A stretch of 64,000 nt of DNA from Marinoscillum furvescens DSM 4134 (GTDB taxonomy: Bacteria; Bacteroidota; Bacteroidia; Cytophagales; Cyclobacteriaceae). Positions 43,191 to 50,834 of this stretch are shown piece after piece; position 1 is the first letter of the stretch; every line of letters starts with the position of its first letter. A program made the position numbers and the translations under genes. The notes below the pieces were generated by a model that did no database searches, was not told where the DNA came from, and was given only the letters and a program-made list of their open reading frames with translations. The stretch lies in NCBI RefSeq assembly GCF_003386095.1, contig NZ_QREG01000002.1, positions 126,724 through 190,723 of the forward strand. Reading direction: 5' to 3'.

Positions 43191-44369
43191 TTACAGTCGC
43201 TCAATCACGATGGCCGAGGCGCCACCGCCACCGTTGCAGATGCCCGCCACGCCTATGGTGCCGTTGTTTTGTGAAAGCACCGAAGTGAGCGTAGTGATGA
43301 TGCGCGCTCCGGAGGTACCCAGCGGGTGTCCTAAAGCCACAGCGCCACCGTTTACATTTACCTTGTCAGCATCCAGCCCGAGTTTTTGATTGTTGGCAAG
43401 CGCCACTACCGAAAAGGCCTCATTGATTTCGTAAAAGTCTACATCGCCCTTCGCTACGCTTGCATGCTTCATCGCTCTGGGGATGGCCTCCGAAGGTGCC
43501 GTAGTAAACCAGATAGGCTCCTGCGCCGCATCCGCAAAGCCGCGGATTTTGGCAAGTGGCTTTAGTCCGAGCTCGTCAAGTTTCTTTTTGCTTACCAGTA
43601 CCAGTGCCGCAGCACCATCATTGATGGTAGAGGCATTGGCAGCCGTGACCGTACCGTCTTTATTAAATACCGGACGAAGGCCGGGGATCTTCTCAAAGTT
43701 TACGTTTTTATACTCCTCATCAGCGTCCATCACGATGGGATCGCCCTTGCGCTGAGGGATTTCTACGGGGATGATTTCGTCTTTAAACTTGCCCTGCTCT
43801 GTGGCAGCAGCTACGCGCTGGTAGCTATTGATGGCATATTGGTCCTGCTCCTCGCGGGAGATGTTCATTTCTTTGGCCGTGTTGTCTGCACAGCTCCCCA
43901 TAGGAAAGCCATTGTACACCTCCCAGAGGCCATCGTGCATGAGACCGTCCAGCATTTGGGCATTACCAAACTTGTAGCCAAACCGAGCCTTGGGCACATA
44001 GTAAGGGATGTTGGACATGCTCTCCATGCCGCCGGCTACTACCACGTCGTTGATGCCCAGCATGATGGACTGAGCGCCAAACATGACCGTTTTCATTCCC
44101 GACGAACACACCTTGTTGACCGTAGTGCAAGGTACATTATGACCAAGCCCTGCGCCTATGGCGGCTTGTCTGGCAGGCGCCTGGCCCAGTCCGGCCGACA
44201 CCACATTGCCCATAAAGACTTCATTGACTTGAGCTCCACCCACACCGGACTTTTCCAAAGCTCCTTTGATGGCTTTGCTGCCAAGCTCCACAGCCGTAAA
44301 TCCTGCGAGACTTCCTCCAAAACTACCGATCGGGGTGCGAACGGCCGCTACGATATACACTTCTTCCAT
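43191..44369 (-). CDS. Acetyl-CoA acetyltransferase (thiolase)
   Basis: 392 aa, normal length. Thiolase signatures: RTPIGSFGGSLAGF at the N-terminus; catalytic Cys88 in NKVCSSGMK; H348 in VALGHPLGTSGARI; Cys378 in GICNGGGGASAIVIERL; and NEAFSVVALAN. It condenses two acetyl-CoA to acetoacetyl-CoA or cleaves 3-ketoacyl-CoA. The short length and sequence fit the biosynthetic (PhaA/AtoB-like) branch. Single gene with its own terminator. GC is higher than the accessory block that precedes it, marking the return to core genome. Confidence 0.95.
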   Translation of the reverse strand: MEEVYIVAAVRTPIGSFGGSLAGFTAVELGSKAIKGALEKSGVGGAQVNEVFMGNVVSAGLGQAPARQAAIGAGLGHNVPCTTVNKVCSSGMKTVMFGAQSIMLGINDVVVAGGMESMSNIPYYVPKARFGYKFGNAQMLDGLMHDGLWEVYNGFPMGSCADNTAKEMNISREEQDQYAINSYQRVAAATEQGKFKDEIIPVEIPQRKGDPIVMDADEEYKNVNFEKIPGLRPVFNKDGTVTAANASTINDGAAALVLVSKKKLDELGLKPLAKIRGFADAAQEPIWFTTAPSEAIPRAMKHASVAKGDVDFYEINEAFSVVALANNQKLGLDADKVNVNGGAVALGHPLGTSGARIITTLTSVLSQNNGTIGVAGICNGGGGASAIVIERL

Positions 44370-44523
44370 TTGATTATTTGGGGTTTTATGTTGTTCTAAA
44401 GTTCAAAACTAACCAATAGCCTGCTGGCATACTTTGGTTGTCCTTCAAAGTTGCTGGTTTTCGATCAAAAAACGCAGCTATGTACTAAATAAGCAGGGGT
44501 GGACTTTTGTTTGCAAAAGGGGA

Positions 44524-45408
44524 TCACCAATCGGGCTTTCCGCTATCCTGCTGTTTGGTAGGGCGCCTACGCTGCTGCTGAATGTATTGCACCTCGTTGT
44601 TTTTCATCGCCTCCAGGATCATGCGCGCCTTTTCCTCGCTGATGTTCATCTCCTGCAGTTTTTCCTTGGTGCTCATGTTTTGGTTTTCCTGCTCTTCGCC
44701 TTCCTGCTCCTCTCCTTCCTGAGGCTGCTGCTGTTGCTCGTCGCTCTGCTCACCGTCTTCTCCCTCCTGCTGGTCTTGCTGCTGCTGTTCCTGATCCTGC
44801 TGCTCGTCACTCTGCTCACCCTGGTCTTGCTGATCCTGATTTTGCTGCTCTTCGTTTTGTTGATCCTGCTGGTCCTCGTTTTGCTGATCTTGATTCTCCT
44901 GATCCTGGTTCTGCTGATCTTCGTTTTGTTGGTCCTGGTTCTCCTGATCCTGATTTTGCTGGTCCTGTTGGTTTTCCTGTTGCTGATCGAGCAGTTTTTT
45001 CACCACCTCATAGTCATAGCGTGCACCTTCATTGGTAGGGTCGGCTTTGAGTGCTGCTTTGAGGTACTGTAGGGATTCGTTGAGGGTTTGGGGAGTCTTA
45101 GCCATCACACCCAGCTGCTGATAGGCTATGGACTTAAGTTTTCTGTTGTTGTACGATGTTACCGACTGGTATTTGAGCTTGGCATTGGCCGTATCTCCCA
45201 GTGCATAGTAGCTGTGCGCTAGGTTTAGCGCTATGGCCGGGTCCTCCACCCCCATGGAGTCGTACAGCGTGCGGTAGTTGTTGCGAGCTACCTCATACTG
45301 TCCATGCTCAAAAGCCGTTTCAGCCTTTGACTTCAGCTTGTTTTGGCGCGATATCTCCACAGGATCGGTAGATCCGAGCAGTACCAAAAGTATCAAAAGC
45401 TTTTTCAT
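44524..45408 (-). CDS. batC: BatC-like TPR protein with long Gln/Asp/Glu-rich region
   Basis: 294 aa from the ATG at 45408 (a GTG at 45414 is possible). A short signal-like N-terminus (MKKLLILLVLLGS) is followed by TPRs over residues ~25-125 (AETAFEHGQYEVARNNYRTL, AIALNLAHSYYALGDTANAKL, LNESLQYLKAALKADPTNEGA). Residues ~135-255 are an extreme Q/D/E/N stretch with a ~15-residue period (QNQDQENQDQQNEDQ twice). The end is a conserved MSTKEKLQEMNISEEKARMILEAM segment typical of BatC. It lies 12 bp after batB. By family it is the periplasmic TPR partner in the Bacteroides aerotolerance operon. Confidence 0.85.
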   Translation of the reverse strand: MKKLLILLVLLGSTDPVEISRQNKLKSKAETAFEHGQYEVARNNYRTLYDSMGVEDPAIALNLAHSYYALGDTANAKLKYQSVTSYNNRKLKSIAYQQLGVMAKTPQTLNESLQYLKAALKADPTNEGARYDYEVVKKLLDQQQENQQDQQNQDQENQDQQNEDQQNQDQENQDQQNEDQQDQQNEEQQNQDQQDQGEQSDEQQDQEQQQQDQQEGEDGEQSDEQQQQPQEGEEQEGEEQENQNMSTKEKLQEMNISEEKARMILEAMKNNEVQYIQQQRRRPTKQQDSGKPDW

Positions 45409-45420
45409 ACCCACATCTTT

Positions 45421-46383
45421 TTAGATTCGTATCACTTTCACACCTATCATGGCATCACATAGCATCAGCACCAGTGCCAAAATGAGGAAATAAAAGTATT
45501 TGTTGTCTTTGGAGTCTAGCTGCTTAGCGTCACGAAGCTCCCCTTCTATGTCGTTGATAGAGTTGATCAGGCGCTCCACATCATTGCGCGAAGCATTGAT
45601 CTCAAAGTATTTACCACCAGTATCAGACGCCACCTTTTTCAAAGACCGATCATTGAGGCGGCTCACCACTTCCTCGCCCTTATTGTTTTTCTTAAAACCT
45701 CTTCGCGTCTGAATCTTACTTCCTCTTTCCGTACCTACGCCCAGCGTAAAGAGTTTGATGCCACTGCTTTCTATCTCTTCAGTTTCGGTTTCCTCACCAA
45801 AATCCTCACCATCACTGATAAGCACGATGATTTTCGATTTTTGTTGTGTTACCGAGGATTCTTCGCTGGTGAGTTTTTTGAGCGCCATGCGCAAAGGCGG
45901 ACCAAAATCCGTTCCGCTATTGGGCACCAGATTCGTACTTAGTGCCTGTATAAACAGGTTGAGGGCATTGTTGTCATAAGTAAGTGGGCACTGCATAAAG
46001 GCTTCGTTGGAAAACATGATCAGCCCAATGCGGTCGGAGCTAAAAGCCTCCACGATGTTTTTGAGTTCAAATTTGACCTTTTCCAGTCGGGTAGGCTGTA
46101 CATCAAAGGCATTCATGGATTCCGACAGGTCTACGCATACAAAGATGTCTTTACCTACAGATTTGATCTCACGCTTGGTCTCGCCAAAAGATGGCCCCAA
46201 CAGTGCGGCGATGATCAGTGCCACATATAGCGATCGTATGGAAAACTTGATCAGCCACTTGCTGATAGGGATATTAAGTTTAGCTTTTATCCGCGCCAGT
46301 CGGATGACGTATAGCAGATAAAAGAGTGCAAAAAGCACTAATAGAATAATTTCGAATGTGTCGATGCTGTAAGCCCAATTCAT
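45421..46383 (-). CDS. batB: BatB-like VWA-domain membrane protein
   Basis: 320 aa from the ATG at 46383 (the frame continues upstream to 46422). N-terminal transmembrane helices (FEIILLVLFALFYLLYVIRLA; YVALIIAALLGPSFG), then a VWA domain with the MIDAS motif DLSESMNAFDVQPTRLEKVK, SSDRIGLIMFSNEAFMQCPLTYD, GTDFGPPLRMALKKL and IIVLISDGEDFG, and a C-terminal helix (YFYFLILALVLMLCDAMIG). This is the aerotolerance-operon protein BatB. It is followed by batC. batA and the MoxR ATPase gene, which usually stand just upstream, are not here; two tRNA genes lie upstream instead. Confidence 0.88.
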   Translation of the reverse strand: MNWAYSIDTFEIILLVLFALFYLLYVIRLARIKAKLNIPISKWLIKFSIRSLYVALIIAALLGPSFGETKREIKSVGKDIFVCVDLSESMNAFDVQPTRLEKVKFELKNIVEAFSSDRIGLIMFSNEAFMQCPLTYDNNALNLFIQALSTNLVPNSGTDFGPPLRMALKKLTSEESSVTQQKSKIIVLISDGEDFGEETETEEIESSGIKLFTLGVGTERGSKIQTRRGFKKNNKGEEVVSRLNDRSLKKVASDTGGKYFEINASRNDVERLINSINDIEGELRDAKQLDSKDNKYFYFLILALVLMLCDAMIGVKVIRI

Positions 46384-46512
46384 AAGCGGCCCAAAAATAC
46401 ATAAGCGGGTGATATTGCCCAATTTGACGCAGTTTCATTTAACGAAATTTAAGGATCAGAGATATGTGGATATTTTTAGGATGCAAGGGTTAGCATTTTT
46501 AAAACGAAATAC

Positions 46513-46520
46513 TATATTTG
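46513..46520 (+). promoter_or_regulatory. Candidate promoter -7 element of the tRNA operon
   Basis: TATATTTG, a good TAnnTTTG match, 113 bp before the tRNA-Ser gene and in the gap after the divergent batB gene. Confidence 0.45.
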
Positions 46521-46632
46521 CAGTCCTTTTCAGGGTCAGCAGGCCGAAAGGGTGACGAAAGAGATCGTCTTTTGTCGAATAAATCAAGAAGAATAGCTTT
46601 ATTTTTAAAGATAATTCAGAGTGAAAACTCAC

Positions 46633-46724
<92 letters not shown>

Positions 46725-46752
46725 AAAATCTAAACTGGTTTGACCAGTCGGC

Positions 46753-46826
46753 GGTTCCATAGCTCAACTGGATAGAGCAACTGCCTTCTAAGCAGTAGGT
46801 TCCAGGTTCGAGTCCTGGTGGAATCA
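46753..46826 (+). tRNA. tRNA-Arg(TCT)
   Basis: 74 nt. Acceptor GGTTCCA pairs with TGGAATC (one G-U), D-arm AGCTCAACTGGATAGAGC, anticodon stem ACTGC/GCAGT with loop CTTCTAA (anticodon TCT, codon AGA), T-arm CCAGG-TTCGAGT-CCTGG. Discriminator A; CCA not encoded. A hairpin ACTGG/CCAGT sits in the spacer between this gene and tRNA-Ser. Several decayed copies follow. Confidence 0.93.
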
Positions 46827-46836
46827 CTTAGTTATC

Positions 46837-46873
46837 AAGCACTTACAATAAATATTTTGTAAGTGCTTTTTTT
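46837..46873 (+). terminator. Intrinsic terminator of the tRNA operon
   Basis: Stem AAGCACTTACAA / TTGTAAGTGCTT, 8-nt loop, then T-run, 11 bp after tRNA-Arg. Copies or relatives of it recur at 47090-47128, 47344-47377 and 47874-47907 in the decayed array. Confidence 0.9.
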
Positions 46874-46942
46874 GTTTACATACATTTTGCTTTATCTGCC
46901 CTCTCTCCACTTTTAAAACCTAAACTGGCTTGACCAGTCGGC

Positions 46943-47079
46943 AGCTCCATAGCTCAACTGGATAGAATAATTCCTCCTAAGCAGTAGGTTACAGGTTCTG
47001 CCGCAGGCATTCCCGAGGAAGAGTCCTGGCTTGGGCAGCCTCACCTAGCCGGTCGCACCTAGGCGGCCCCGAGGAATCA
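46943..47079 (+). pseudogene. Decayed tRNA-Arg copy with T-loop insert (copy 2)
   Basis: It aligns to tRNA-Arg along its length, but the anticodon stem is destroyed (ATTCC opposite GCAGT), a 22-nt insert (46999-47020) splits the T-loop between TTC and GAGTCC, and a GC-rich minisatellite (47030-47072) splits the T-stem from the acceptor. It cannot fold as a tRNA. Confidence 0.85.
47030..47072 (+). repeat. 14-bp GC-rich minisatellite in copy 2
   Basis: Three degenerate units of the consensus CTGGGCGGCCCCAC / CTAGCCGGTCGCAC. Relatives occur at 47285-47328, 47784-47857 and 48253-48295. Confidence 0.8.
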
Positions 47080-47197
47080 CTTAGTTATTAAGCACTTACA
47101 ATAAATATTTTGTAAGTGCTTTTTTTTTGTTTTCATACATTTTGCTTTATCTGCCCTCTCTCCACCTTTAAAACCTAAACTGGCTTGACCAGTCGGC

Positions 47198-47334
47198 AGC
47201 TCCATAGCTCAACTGGATAGAATAATTTCTACTAAGCAGTAGGTTCCAGGTTCTGCCGCAGGCATTCCCGAGGAAGAGTCCTGGCCTTGGCGGCCCCACC
47301 TGGGCAGCCCCACCTTGGCGGCCCCGAGGAATCA
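47198..47334 (+). pseudogene. Decayed tRNA-Arg copy with T-loop insert (copy 3)
   Basis: Same defects as copy 2: broken anticodon stem (anticodon position reads ACT), the same 22-nt insert at 47254-47275 and minisatellite units at 47285-47328. Confidence 0.85.
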
Positions 47335-47463
47335 CATCATATTAAAGCACTTTCGTTAATTCGAAAGTGCTTTTTTTGTTTACATACATTTTGCTTTATC
47401 TGCCCTCTCTCCACCTTTAAAACGGATCTATCTGAAAATCTGTGGTGAAATTGGATTTAAAGA

Positions 47464-47663
47464 GGGACGGGCCTTAGTTCATTTTAGGTTTTCCGGATGA
47501 AAATCAGATTACAAATAAATACTGTCTGAGCATATGTCAAATATCAAAATCATTACGGAAACGAAAATGCGAGTTTATTTATTTGCTGATTTTCATTTGG
47601 AAAAGCGTTAAGAAATGAATTCGGCCCTAGATTTTTGCTACTTTTCATCAATGGAAAAGTAGG
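47464..47663 (-). repeat. ~200-bp dispersed non-coding repeat, copy B
   Basis: Inverted relative of 34181-34383, inserted in or replacing the tRNA part of array copy 4. See copy A for the shared blocks. Confidence 0.85.
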
Positions 47664-47783
47664 GCCTCATAAACTAATTATTGAAAGCTAAATGCAATCA
47701 GTAAAAGGACAGACCCTTACAAACAAAGGCACAATTAAACACACTGAGCTATGGTTTGACCCGGCACCCCTGCGGAAGAGCCC

Positions 47784-47857
47784 TGGCTTGAGCAGCCCCA
47801 TCTAGCCTGTCGCACCTAGCCGATCGCAACTGGGCGGCCCCACCTGGCTGGTCGCAA
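47784..47857 (+). repeat. 14-bp minisatellite, longest run
   Basis: Five units in a row; four are exactly 14 bp: CTAGCCTGTCGCAC, CTAGCCGATCGCAA, CTGGGCGGCCCCAC, CTGGCTGGTCGCAA at 47802, 47816, 47830 and 47844. Confidence 0.85.
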
Positions 47858-47973
47858 GAAATCACATCACACTAAAGCACTTTCGTTAATTCGGAAGTGC
47901 TTTTTTTGTTTACATACATTTTGCTTTATCTGCCCTCTCTACGCTTTTGAAATCTAAACTGGTTTGACCAGCC

Positions 47974-48002
47974 CCGATCGAGCGCGATTGCATCGCGATC
48001 GT
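47974..48002. other. Strong hairpin at the right end of the array
   Basis: GATCGAGCGCGAT and ATCGCGATCG form an imperfect GC-rich hairpin around TGC, directly after the last CTGGTTTGACCAG spacer copy. No T-run follows. Confidence 0.5.
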
Positions 48003-48167
48003 AATGTCAGTATTTAAGCTGCTGACTAGAATGGGAAGGGAAGAAAATAAGTAATAAAAAAACAGTTCGATCTGAGATTATGCTGGCATAAAGAGTTTAG
48101 TAGATATAGAAATAATTGAGTAGACAGCTTTGCATGCCAAGGTTTGTGCACGCATTGCAAATGCGCG

Positions 48168-48298
48168 CGGACAGGGTGGTTCTACAGAGCCACTGACTTG
48201 TAATCAGTTGGTCTCAAATTCTGCCGCAGGCATTTCCGTGGAAGAGTCCTGACTTGGGCAGCCCTGCCTGGGCGGCCCCACCTGGGCGGCCCCACAGC
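48168..48298 (+). pseudogene. Decayed tRNA-Thr-like sequence with the same T-loop insert
   Basis: An anticodon arm ACTGACTTGTAATCAGT is intact (loop CTTGTAA, anticodon TGT). The T-arm TCTCAAATTC...GAGTCCTGA is split by a 22-nt insert (48222-48243) almost identical to that in the tRNA-Arg copies, followed by minisatellite units including two exact tandem CTGGGCGGCCCCAC (48268, 48282). No acceptor stem can be formed. Confidence 0.65.
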
Positions 48299-48519
48299 AC
48301 TTTTCACAACTTTCGGAGGACACGTGAAGATAAAAGCACCGCGCAGCTACTTTCATCACCTCATAATACAATACAGGCTTACTTTCGTTCAATACAACCT
48401 GCTTATCGAGCATATTTAGCGTCTACCGAATTCTACCTGCCAATCATCGACTTTTACTCCCATTTTGAGAAAAGAACAAACATCTTAGCATTATCAATTT
48501 CAATTAAACAACAATTAAA

Positions 48520-48675
48520 ATGAAACAAACAGCTAAACAACACGCCCCCGTACAATCGTCCATTGGCTTTTTCTTATCAAAAAAAGAAGTCAATAAAATA
48601 AAGACAAATGCTATTTTATCTGTGCTCGTTATTGCGCTTGGTCATATCATAGAATCTATAGACAAATTCATTTAA
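48520..48675 (+). CDS. Small single-span membrane protein 1
   Basis: 51 aa. A polar, basic N-terminal half (MKQTAKQHAPVQSS, then KKEVNKIKTN) precedes one hydrophobic helix (AILSVLVIALGHIIESI) and a short tail DKFI. No database family is recognised. It is first of three short ORFs in a row on the plus strand. The ATG follows an A-rich leader (ACAATTAAA), typical of Bacteroidota starts. Coding is likely but not certain because of the small size. Confidence 0.5.
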   Translation: MKQTAKQHAPVQSSIGFFLSKKEVNKIKTNAILSVLVIALGHIIESIDKFI

Positions 48676-48689
48676 TCAGTTTCTTTCCA

Positions 48690-48878
48690 ATGAAACCTTC
48701 TCAAAAAACCATATCAAGCAGGCCTTTCGTCCAATATTCTAAGGAAACTACTGTGAAGCATTCTCAGAACGATTGGAAGCTCACGTCCACACAAAAGCAA
48801 GGATTGGAAAAGGCTCTGCTGTGGATTCAATGGTCTATCATGATTCTGATGCTGGTTAGCGGACTTTTCAACCTCTAA
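48690..48878 (+). CDS. Small single-span membrane protein 2
   Basis: 62 aa, 14 bp after ORF 1. The N-terminal 40 residues are polar (MKPSQKTISSRPFVQYSKET, NDWKLTSTQKQGLEK), then ALLWIQWSIMILMLVSGLF forms a membrane helix at the C-terminus. The WIQW motif recurs in ORF 3 at the same place, suggesting duplication. No signal peptidase site, so a tail-anchored or inner-membrane peptide is expected. No recognised family. Confidence 0.55.
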   Translation: MKPSQKTISSRPFVQYSKETTVKHSQNDWKLTSTQKQGLEKALLWIQWSIMILMLVSGLFNL

Positions 48879-48955
48879 TAAGCCAATTACAGAATACTTT
48901 CCCAACAATATTCAGTTTTATCATGTTATACTACTATTTCAACGTGTATAACATT

Positions 48956-49126
48956 ATGAAAACCTCTTACGACCCCAACAATACTACGTCTTACATCAAG
49001 AGAGGCGCCAGACTCAAAAGTTCGGACAACAAACTTTTGAAAGTCCAGCTTACCTCCAGTCTATATTGGATTCAGTGGCTAACCACCCTCACTTTTCTTT
49101 GGATAGCGCTAACAGAGGCGCTGTAG
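48956..49126 (+). CDS. Small single-span membrane protein 3
   Basis: 56 aa from the ATG at 48956 (the frame reaches 48923 but the extra 11 residues look like leader). Polar N-terminal half (MKTSYDPNNTTSYIKRGARL) and C-terminal helix SSLYWIQWLTTLTFLWIALTEAL, with the WIQW shared with ORF 2. It ends 2 bp before the stop of the convergent EF-hand gene. No recognised family. Confidence 0.55.
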   Translation: MKTSYDPNNTTSYIKRGARLKSSDNKLLKVQLTSSLYWIQWLTTLTFLWIALTEAL

Positions 49127-49128
49127 GT

Positions 49129-49686
49129 TTATTCCCAATTGCCAAAGATCCAGTTACCTGGCTGAGACGGATCATCTGACAGTAAGAACACCTCAAACGC
49201 GTGTAGCAACTCATTACGCGAAAGCTTATCATCCTTATTGAGATCCAGCTTTAAGAAAGACTTTGCAGAATACTTAATATCTATTCCGTAGACAACAAAC
49301 ATATCTACGAACTCATCAGTGGATATGTACCCATCATGGTTTTCATCAAACAAGTCAAACAGAAAACCAATAATAAATTCTTTAAACTCTTCCAGCACCT
49401 CTTCATTCCCTTTGGAGATGATTTCCTCCTCCACGAAGTTCACCCATTCCTCTTTGGTGATGACCTGGTTTCCATTATGTGGTATAGCATTGAGGAAAGC
49501 ATGAAAAAACCGTGTTGATTTTTCAGCCAAAAATTTATGTTTTTCACCTCCAGCTTCATACCCTATTCCCATTCGGATACGTTCTGCGATTTCCGAAAAA
49601 TCATCTACGTGCAAAAATCCATTTTTATGGGAGTCTAGAAGCTCAAAAAAGTGCGCCAGTTTTTTACGCTGTACTTCAGTTATCAT
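49129..49686 (-). CDS. Calerythrin-like EF-hand protein, paralogue
   Basis: 185 aa, paralogous to 3283-3849. EF-hand loops are at ~18-30 (DSHKNGFLHVDDF), ~113-125 (DENHDGYISTDEF) and ~147-159 (DLNKDDKLSRNEL). The end is DDPSQPGNWIFGNWE, which fits the SCP/calerythrin ending (DDP..PGNW.FG) even better than the first copy. No signal peptide; cytosolic calcium binding by family. Divergent from the next gene and convergent with the small-ORF cluster. Confidence 0.87.
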   Translation of the reverse strand: MITEVQRKKLAHFFELLDSHKNGFLHVDDFSEIAERIRMGIGYEAGGEKHKFLAEKSTRFFHAFLNAIPHNGNQVITKEEWVNFVEEEIISKGNEEVLEEFKEFIIGFLFDLFDENHDGYISTDEFVDMFVVYGIDIKYSAKSFLKLDLNKDDKLSRNELLHAFEVFLLSDDPSQPGNWIFGNWE

Positions 49687-49807
49687 GGTTAGGTTTCTCT
49701 TTTAAACTATCAATATTCCGCTCCAGGGGCAAGAGCCCCGAAACTTAAGTAAATTTGGTGATTAGTGCAGCAGATTAATGTAACTATCAATCATTAAATT
49801 TATAGCC

Positions 49808-50107
49808 ATGGACTATCAAGATGCATATTTACCCGTAGACCCTGACTTTGAAGATCTCATTGGTAAGGTGAAAGCACTAAACAAACCAGTGAAAATACAT
49901 TATTTCGGACCTAAAGATACCATAGAAGTAGCATCAGGAGTACTGGGAACCCTCACAGGTAAGCAGGATGAGTACCTGAATGTGGATAAAATGCAAGTAA
50001 GGCTGGATAAAATCATCACACTGGCAGGACGCCCGGGGCCGGCTTATGACGCTTATGACAGCTATGCGAATGCTTGTCTGACGTGTGAAGATCTGGGGCA
50101 GTTTTAG
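49808..50107 (+). CDS. Hypothetical small beta-rich protein
   Basis: 99 aa. The core (KPVKIHYFGPKDTIEVASGVLGTLTGKQ, DEYLNVDKMQVRLDKIITLAGRPGP) has the spacing of an Sm-like beta barrel, rather like Rho-binding antiterminator (Rof) proteins that end with VRLDxI. The tail YDAYDSYANACLTCEDLGQF has two Cys (CLTC). The resemblance to Rof is by eye and weak. Separate unit; 180 bp follow before the next gene. No signal peptide. Confidence 0.65.
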   Translation: MDYQDAYLPVDPDFEDLIGKVKALNKPVKIHYFGPKDTIEVASGVLGTLTGKQDEYLNVDKMQVRLDKIITLAGRPGPAYDAYDSYANACLTCEDLGQF

Positions 50108-50306
50108 AAACTGCCCACTTTTATGGTTTTACAATACCAATTTTGCGATGGATTAATTTCAAAAGAAATGTTCCAAGGCTTTCGTGCTTGGGGCTCTCCC
50201 CTCTTCCTTTCTGCTTCATATCACCTGTTTTTAAAATGAATAAATTGCTTTTGTTTTAAACCAACGAAGCAACCAGTCCCCTTATTGCCACCATAAATTC
50301 AATCGC

Positions 50307-50834
50307 ATGAAATTCACTTCATCCCTTGCTCAGTTTACAGGGCCATCAGCCAAAGTTTATAGCCTACACATTCCCATCCCCGCAGATATAAAGGAGCAAA
50401 TCCGAGCACAAGGCTGGAAAAGGGTAATGGGCTCTATCAACGGCAGCCCAGGCCACCAGTTTGGCATCATGCATAGTGCTGCATATGATTATATATTAGT
50501 TAGTAAGAAGTTTACCCAAAAATTAAATCTTGTGGTAGGTACTGCGCTCACCGTGGAGCTTCAAAAAGACGAATCTACCTATGGCATGGAGATGCCCGAA
50601 GAACTGAGTGAAATGCTTAATCAGGACCCTCTGACAAATGATTATTTTCACAACCTAACACCTGGCAAGCAACGAAACTTGATTTATTTAGTTACTCAAG
50701 TAAAAAGCACAAAAAGCAGAATGGCCAAAGCCCTGGCTATAGCAGATCATTTAGTAAATGCACAGGGCAAACTGGACTTTAAAGTGCTAAATGAACGAAT
50801 CAAGTTTTACAATCAACAAAATAAACTGAAATAA
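50307..50834 (+). CDS. YdeI/OmpD-associated family protein with DUF1905
   Basis: 175 aa. N-terminal DUF1905 beta barrel (FTGPSAKVYSLHIPIPADIKEQI, RVMGSINGSPGHQFGIMHSA, DYILVSKKFTQKLNLVVGTALTVEL). The C-terminal YdeI/OmdA helical segment (PEELSEMLNQDPLTNDYFHNLTPGKQRNLIYLVTQVKSTKSRMAKA) is the usual bacteriocin-protection-like motif, in which the aromatic and PGK positions agree. Cytoplasmic, function unclear. Its TAA overlaps the ATG of the PhzF-like gene (TAATG), so the two are translationally coupled. Confidence 0.88.
   Translation: MKFTSSLAQFTGPSAKVYSLHIPIPADIKEQIRAQGWKRVMGSINGSPGHQFGIMHSAAYDYILVSKKFTQKLNLVVGTALTVELQKDESTYGMEMPEELSEMLNQDPLTNDYFHNLTPGKQRNLIYLVTQVKSTKSRMAKALAIADHLVNAQGKLDFKVLNERIKFYNQQNKLK

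Larger units (their letters stand above)
46899..47985 (+). repeat. Tandem array of decayed tRNA-Arg units
   Basis: The unit runs from the last 12 bases of tRNA-Ser (CCCTCTCTCCGC) through the spacer hairpin, tRNA-Arg and its terminator to TTTGCTTTATCTG. It recurs with starts at 46709 (functional), 46899, 47153, 47403 and 47933, spaced 190, 254, 250 and 530 bp. Copies 2 and 3 keep the tRNA outline; copy 4 has lost it to an insertion; copy 5 keeps only the leading part. Terminator-like hairpins persist in each full copy. Confidence 0.85.

Noticed and set aside
43839-44399. Plus-strand 186-codon frame
   Set aside because: Antisense to the thiolase gene.
44434-45072. Plus-strand 212-codon frame rich in Leu/Val
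   Set aside because: It is the antisense of the Gln/Asp-rich repeat in BatC; the composition is an artefact of CAG/GAC-type codons read on the other strand.
46943-47334. Two extra functional tRNA-Arg genes (anticodons CCT and ACT)
   Set aside because: Anticodon stems do not pair and both T-loops are split by inserts; these are decayed copies.
46899-47985. CRISPR array
   Set aside because: The repeats are 190-530 bp apart and derived from tRNA units; there are no short regular spacers and no cas genes.
48204-48413. Minus-strand 69-codon frame
   Set aside because: It covers the minisatellite and the tRNA-Thr-like remnant; composition follows the repeat.
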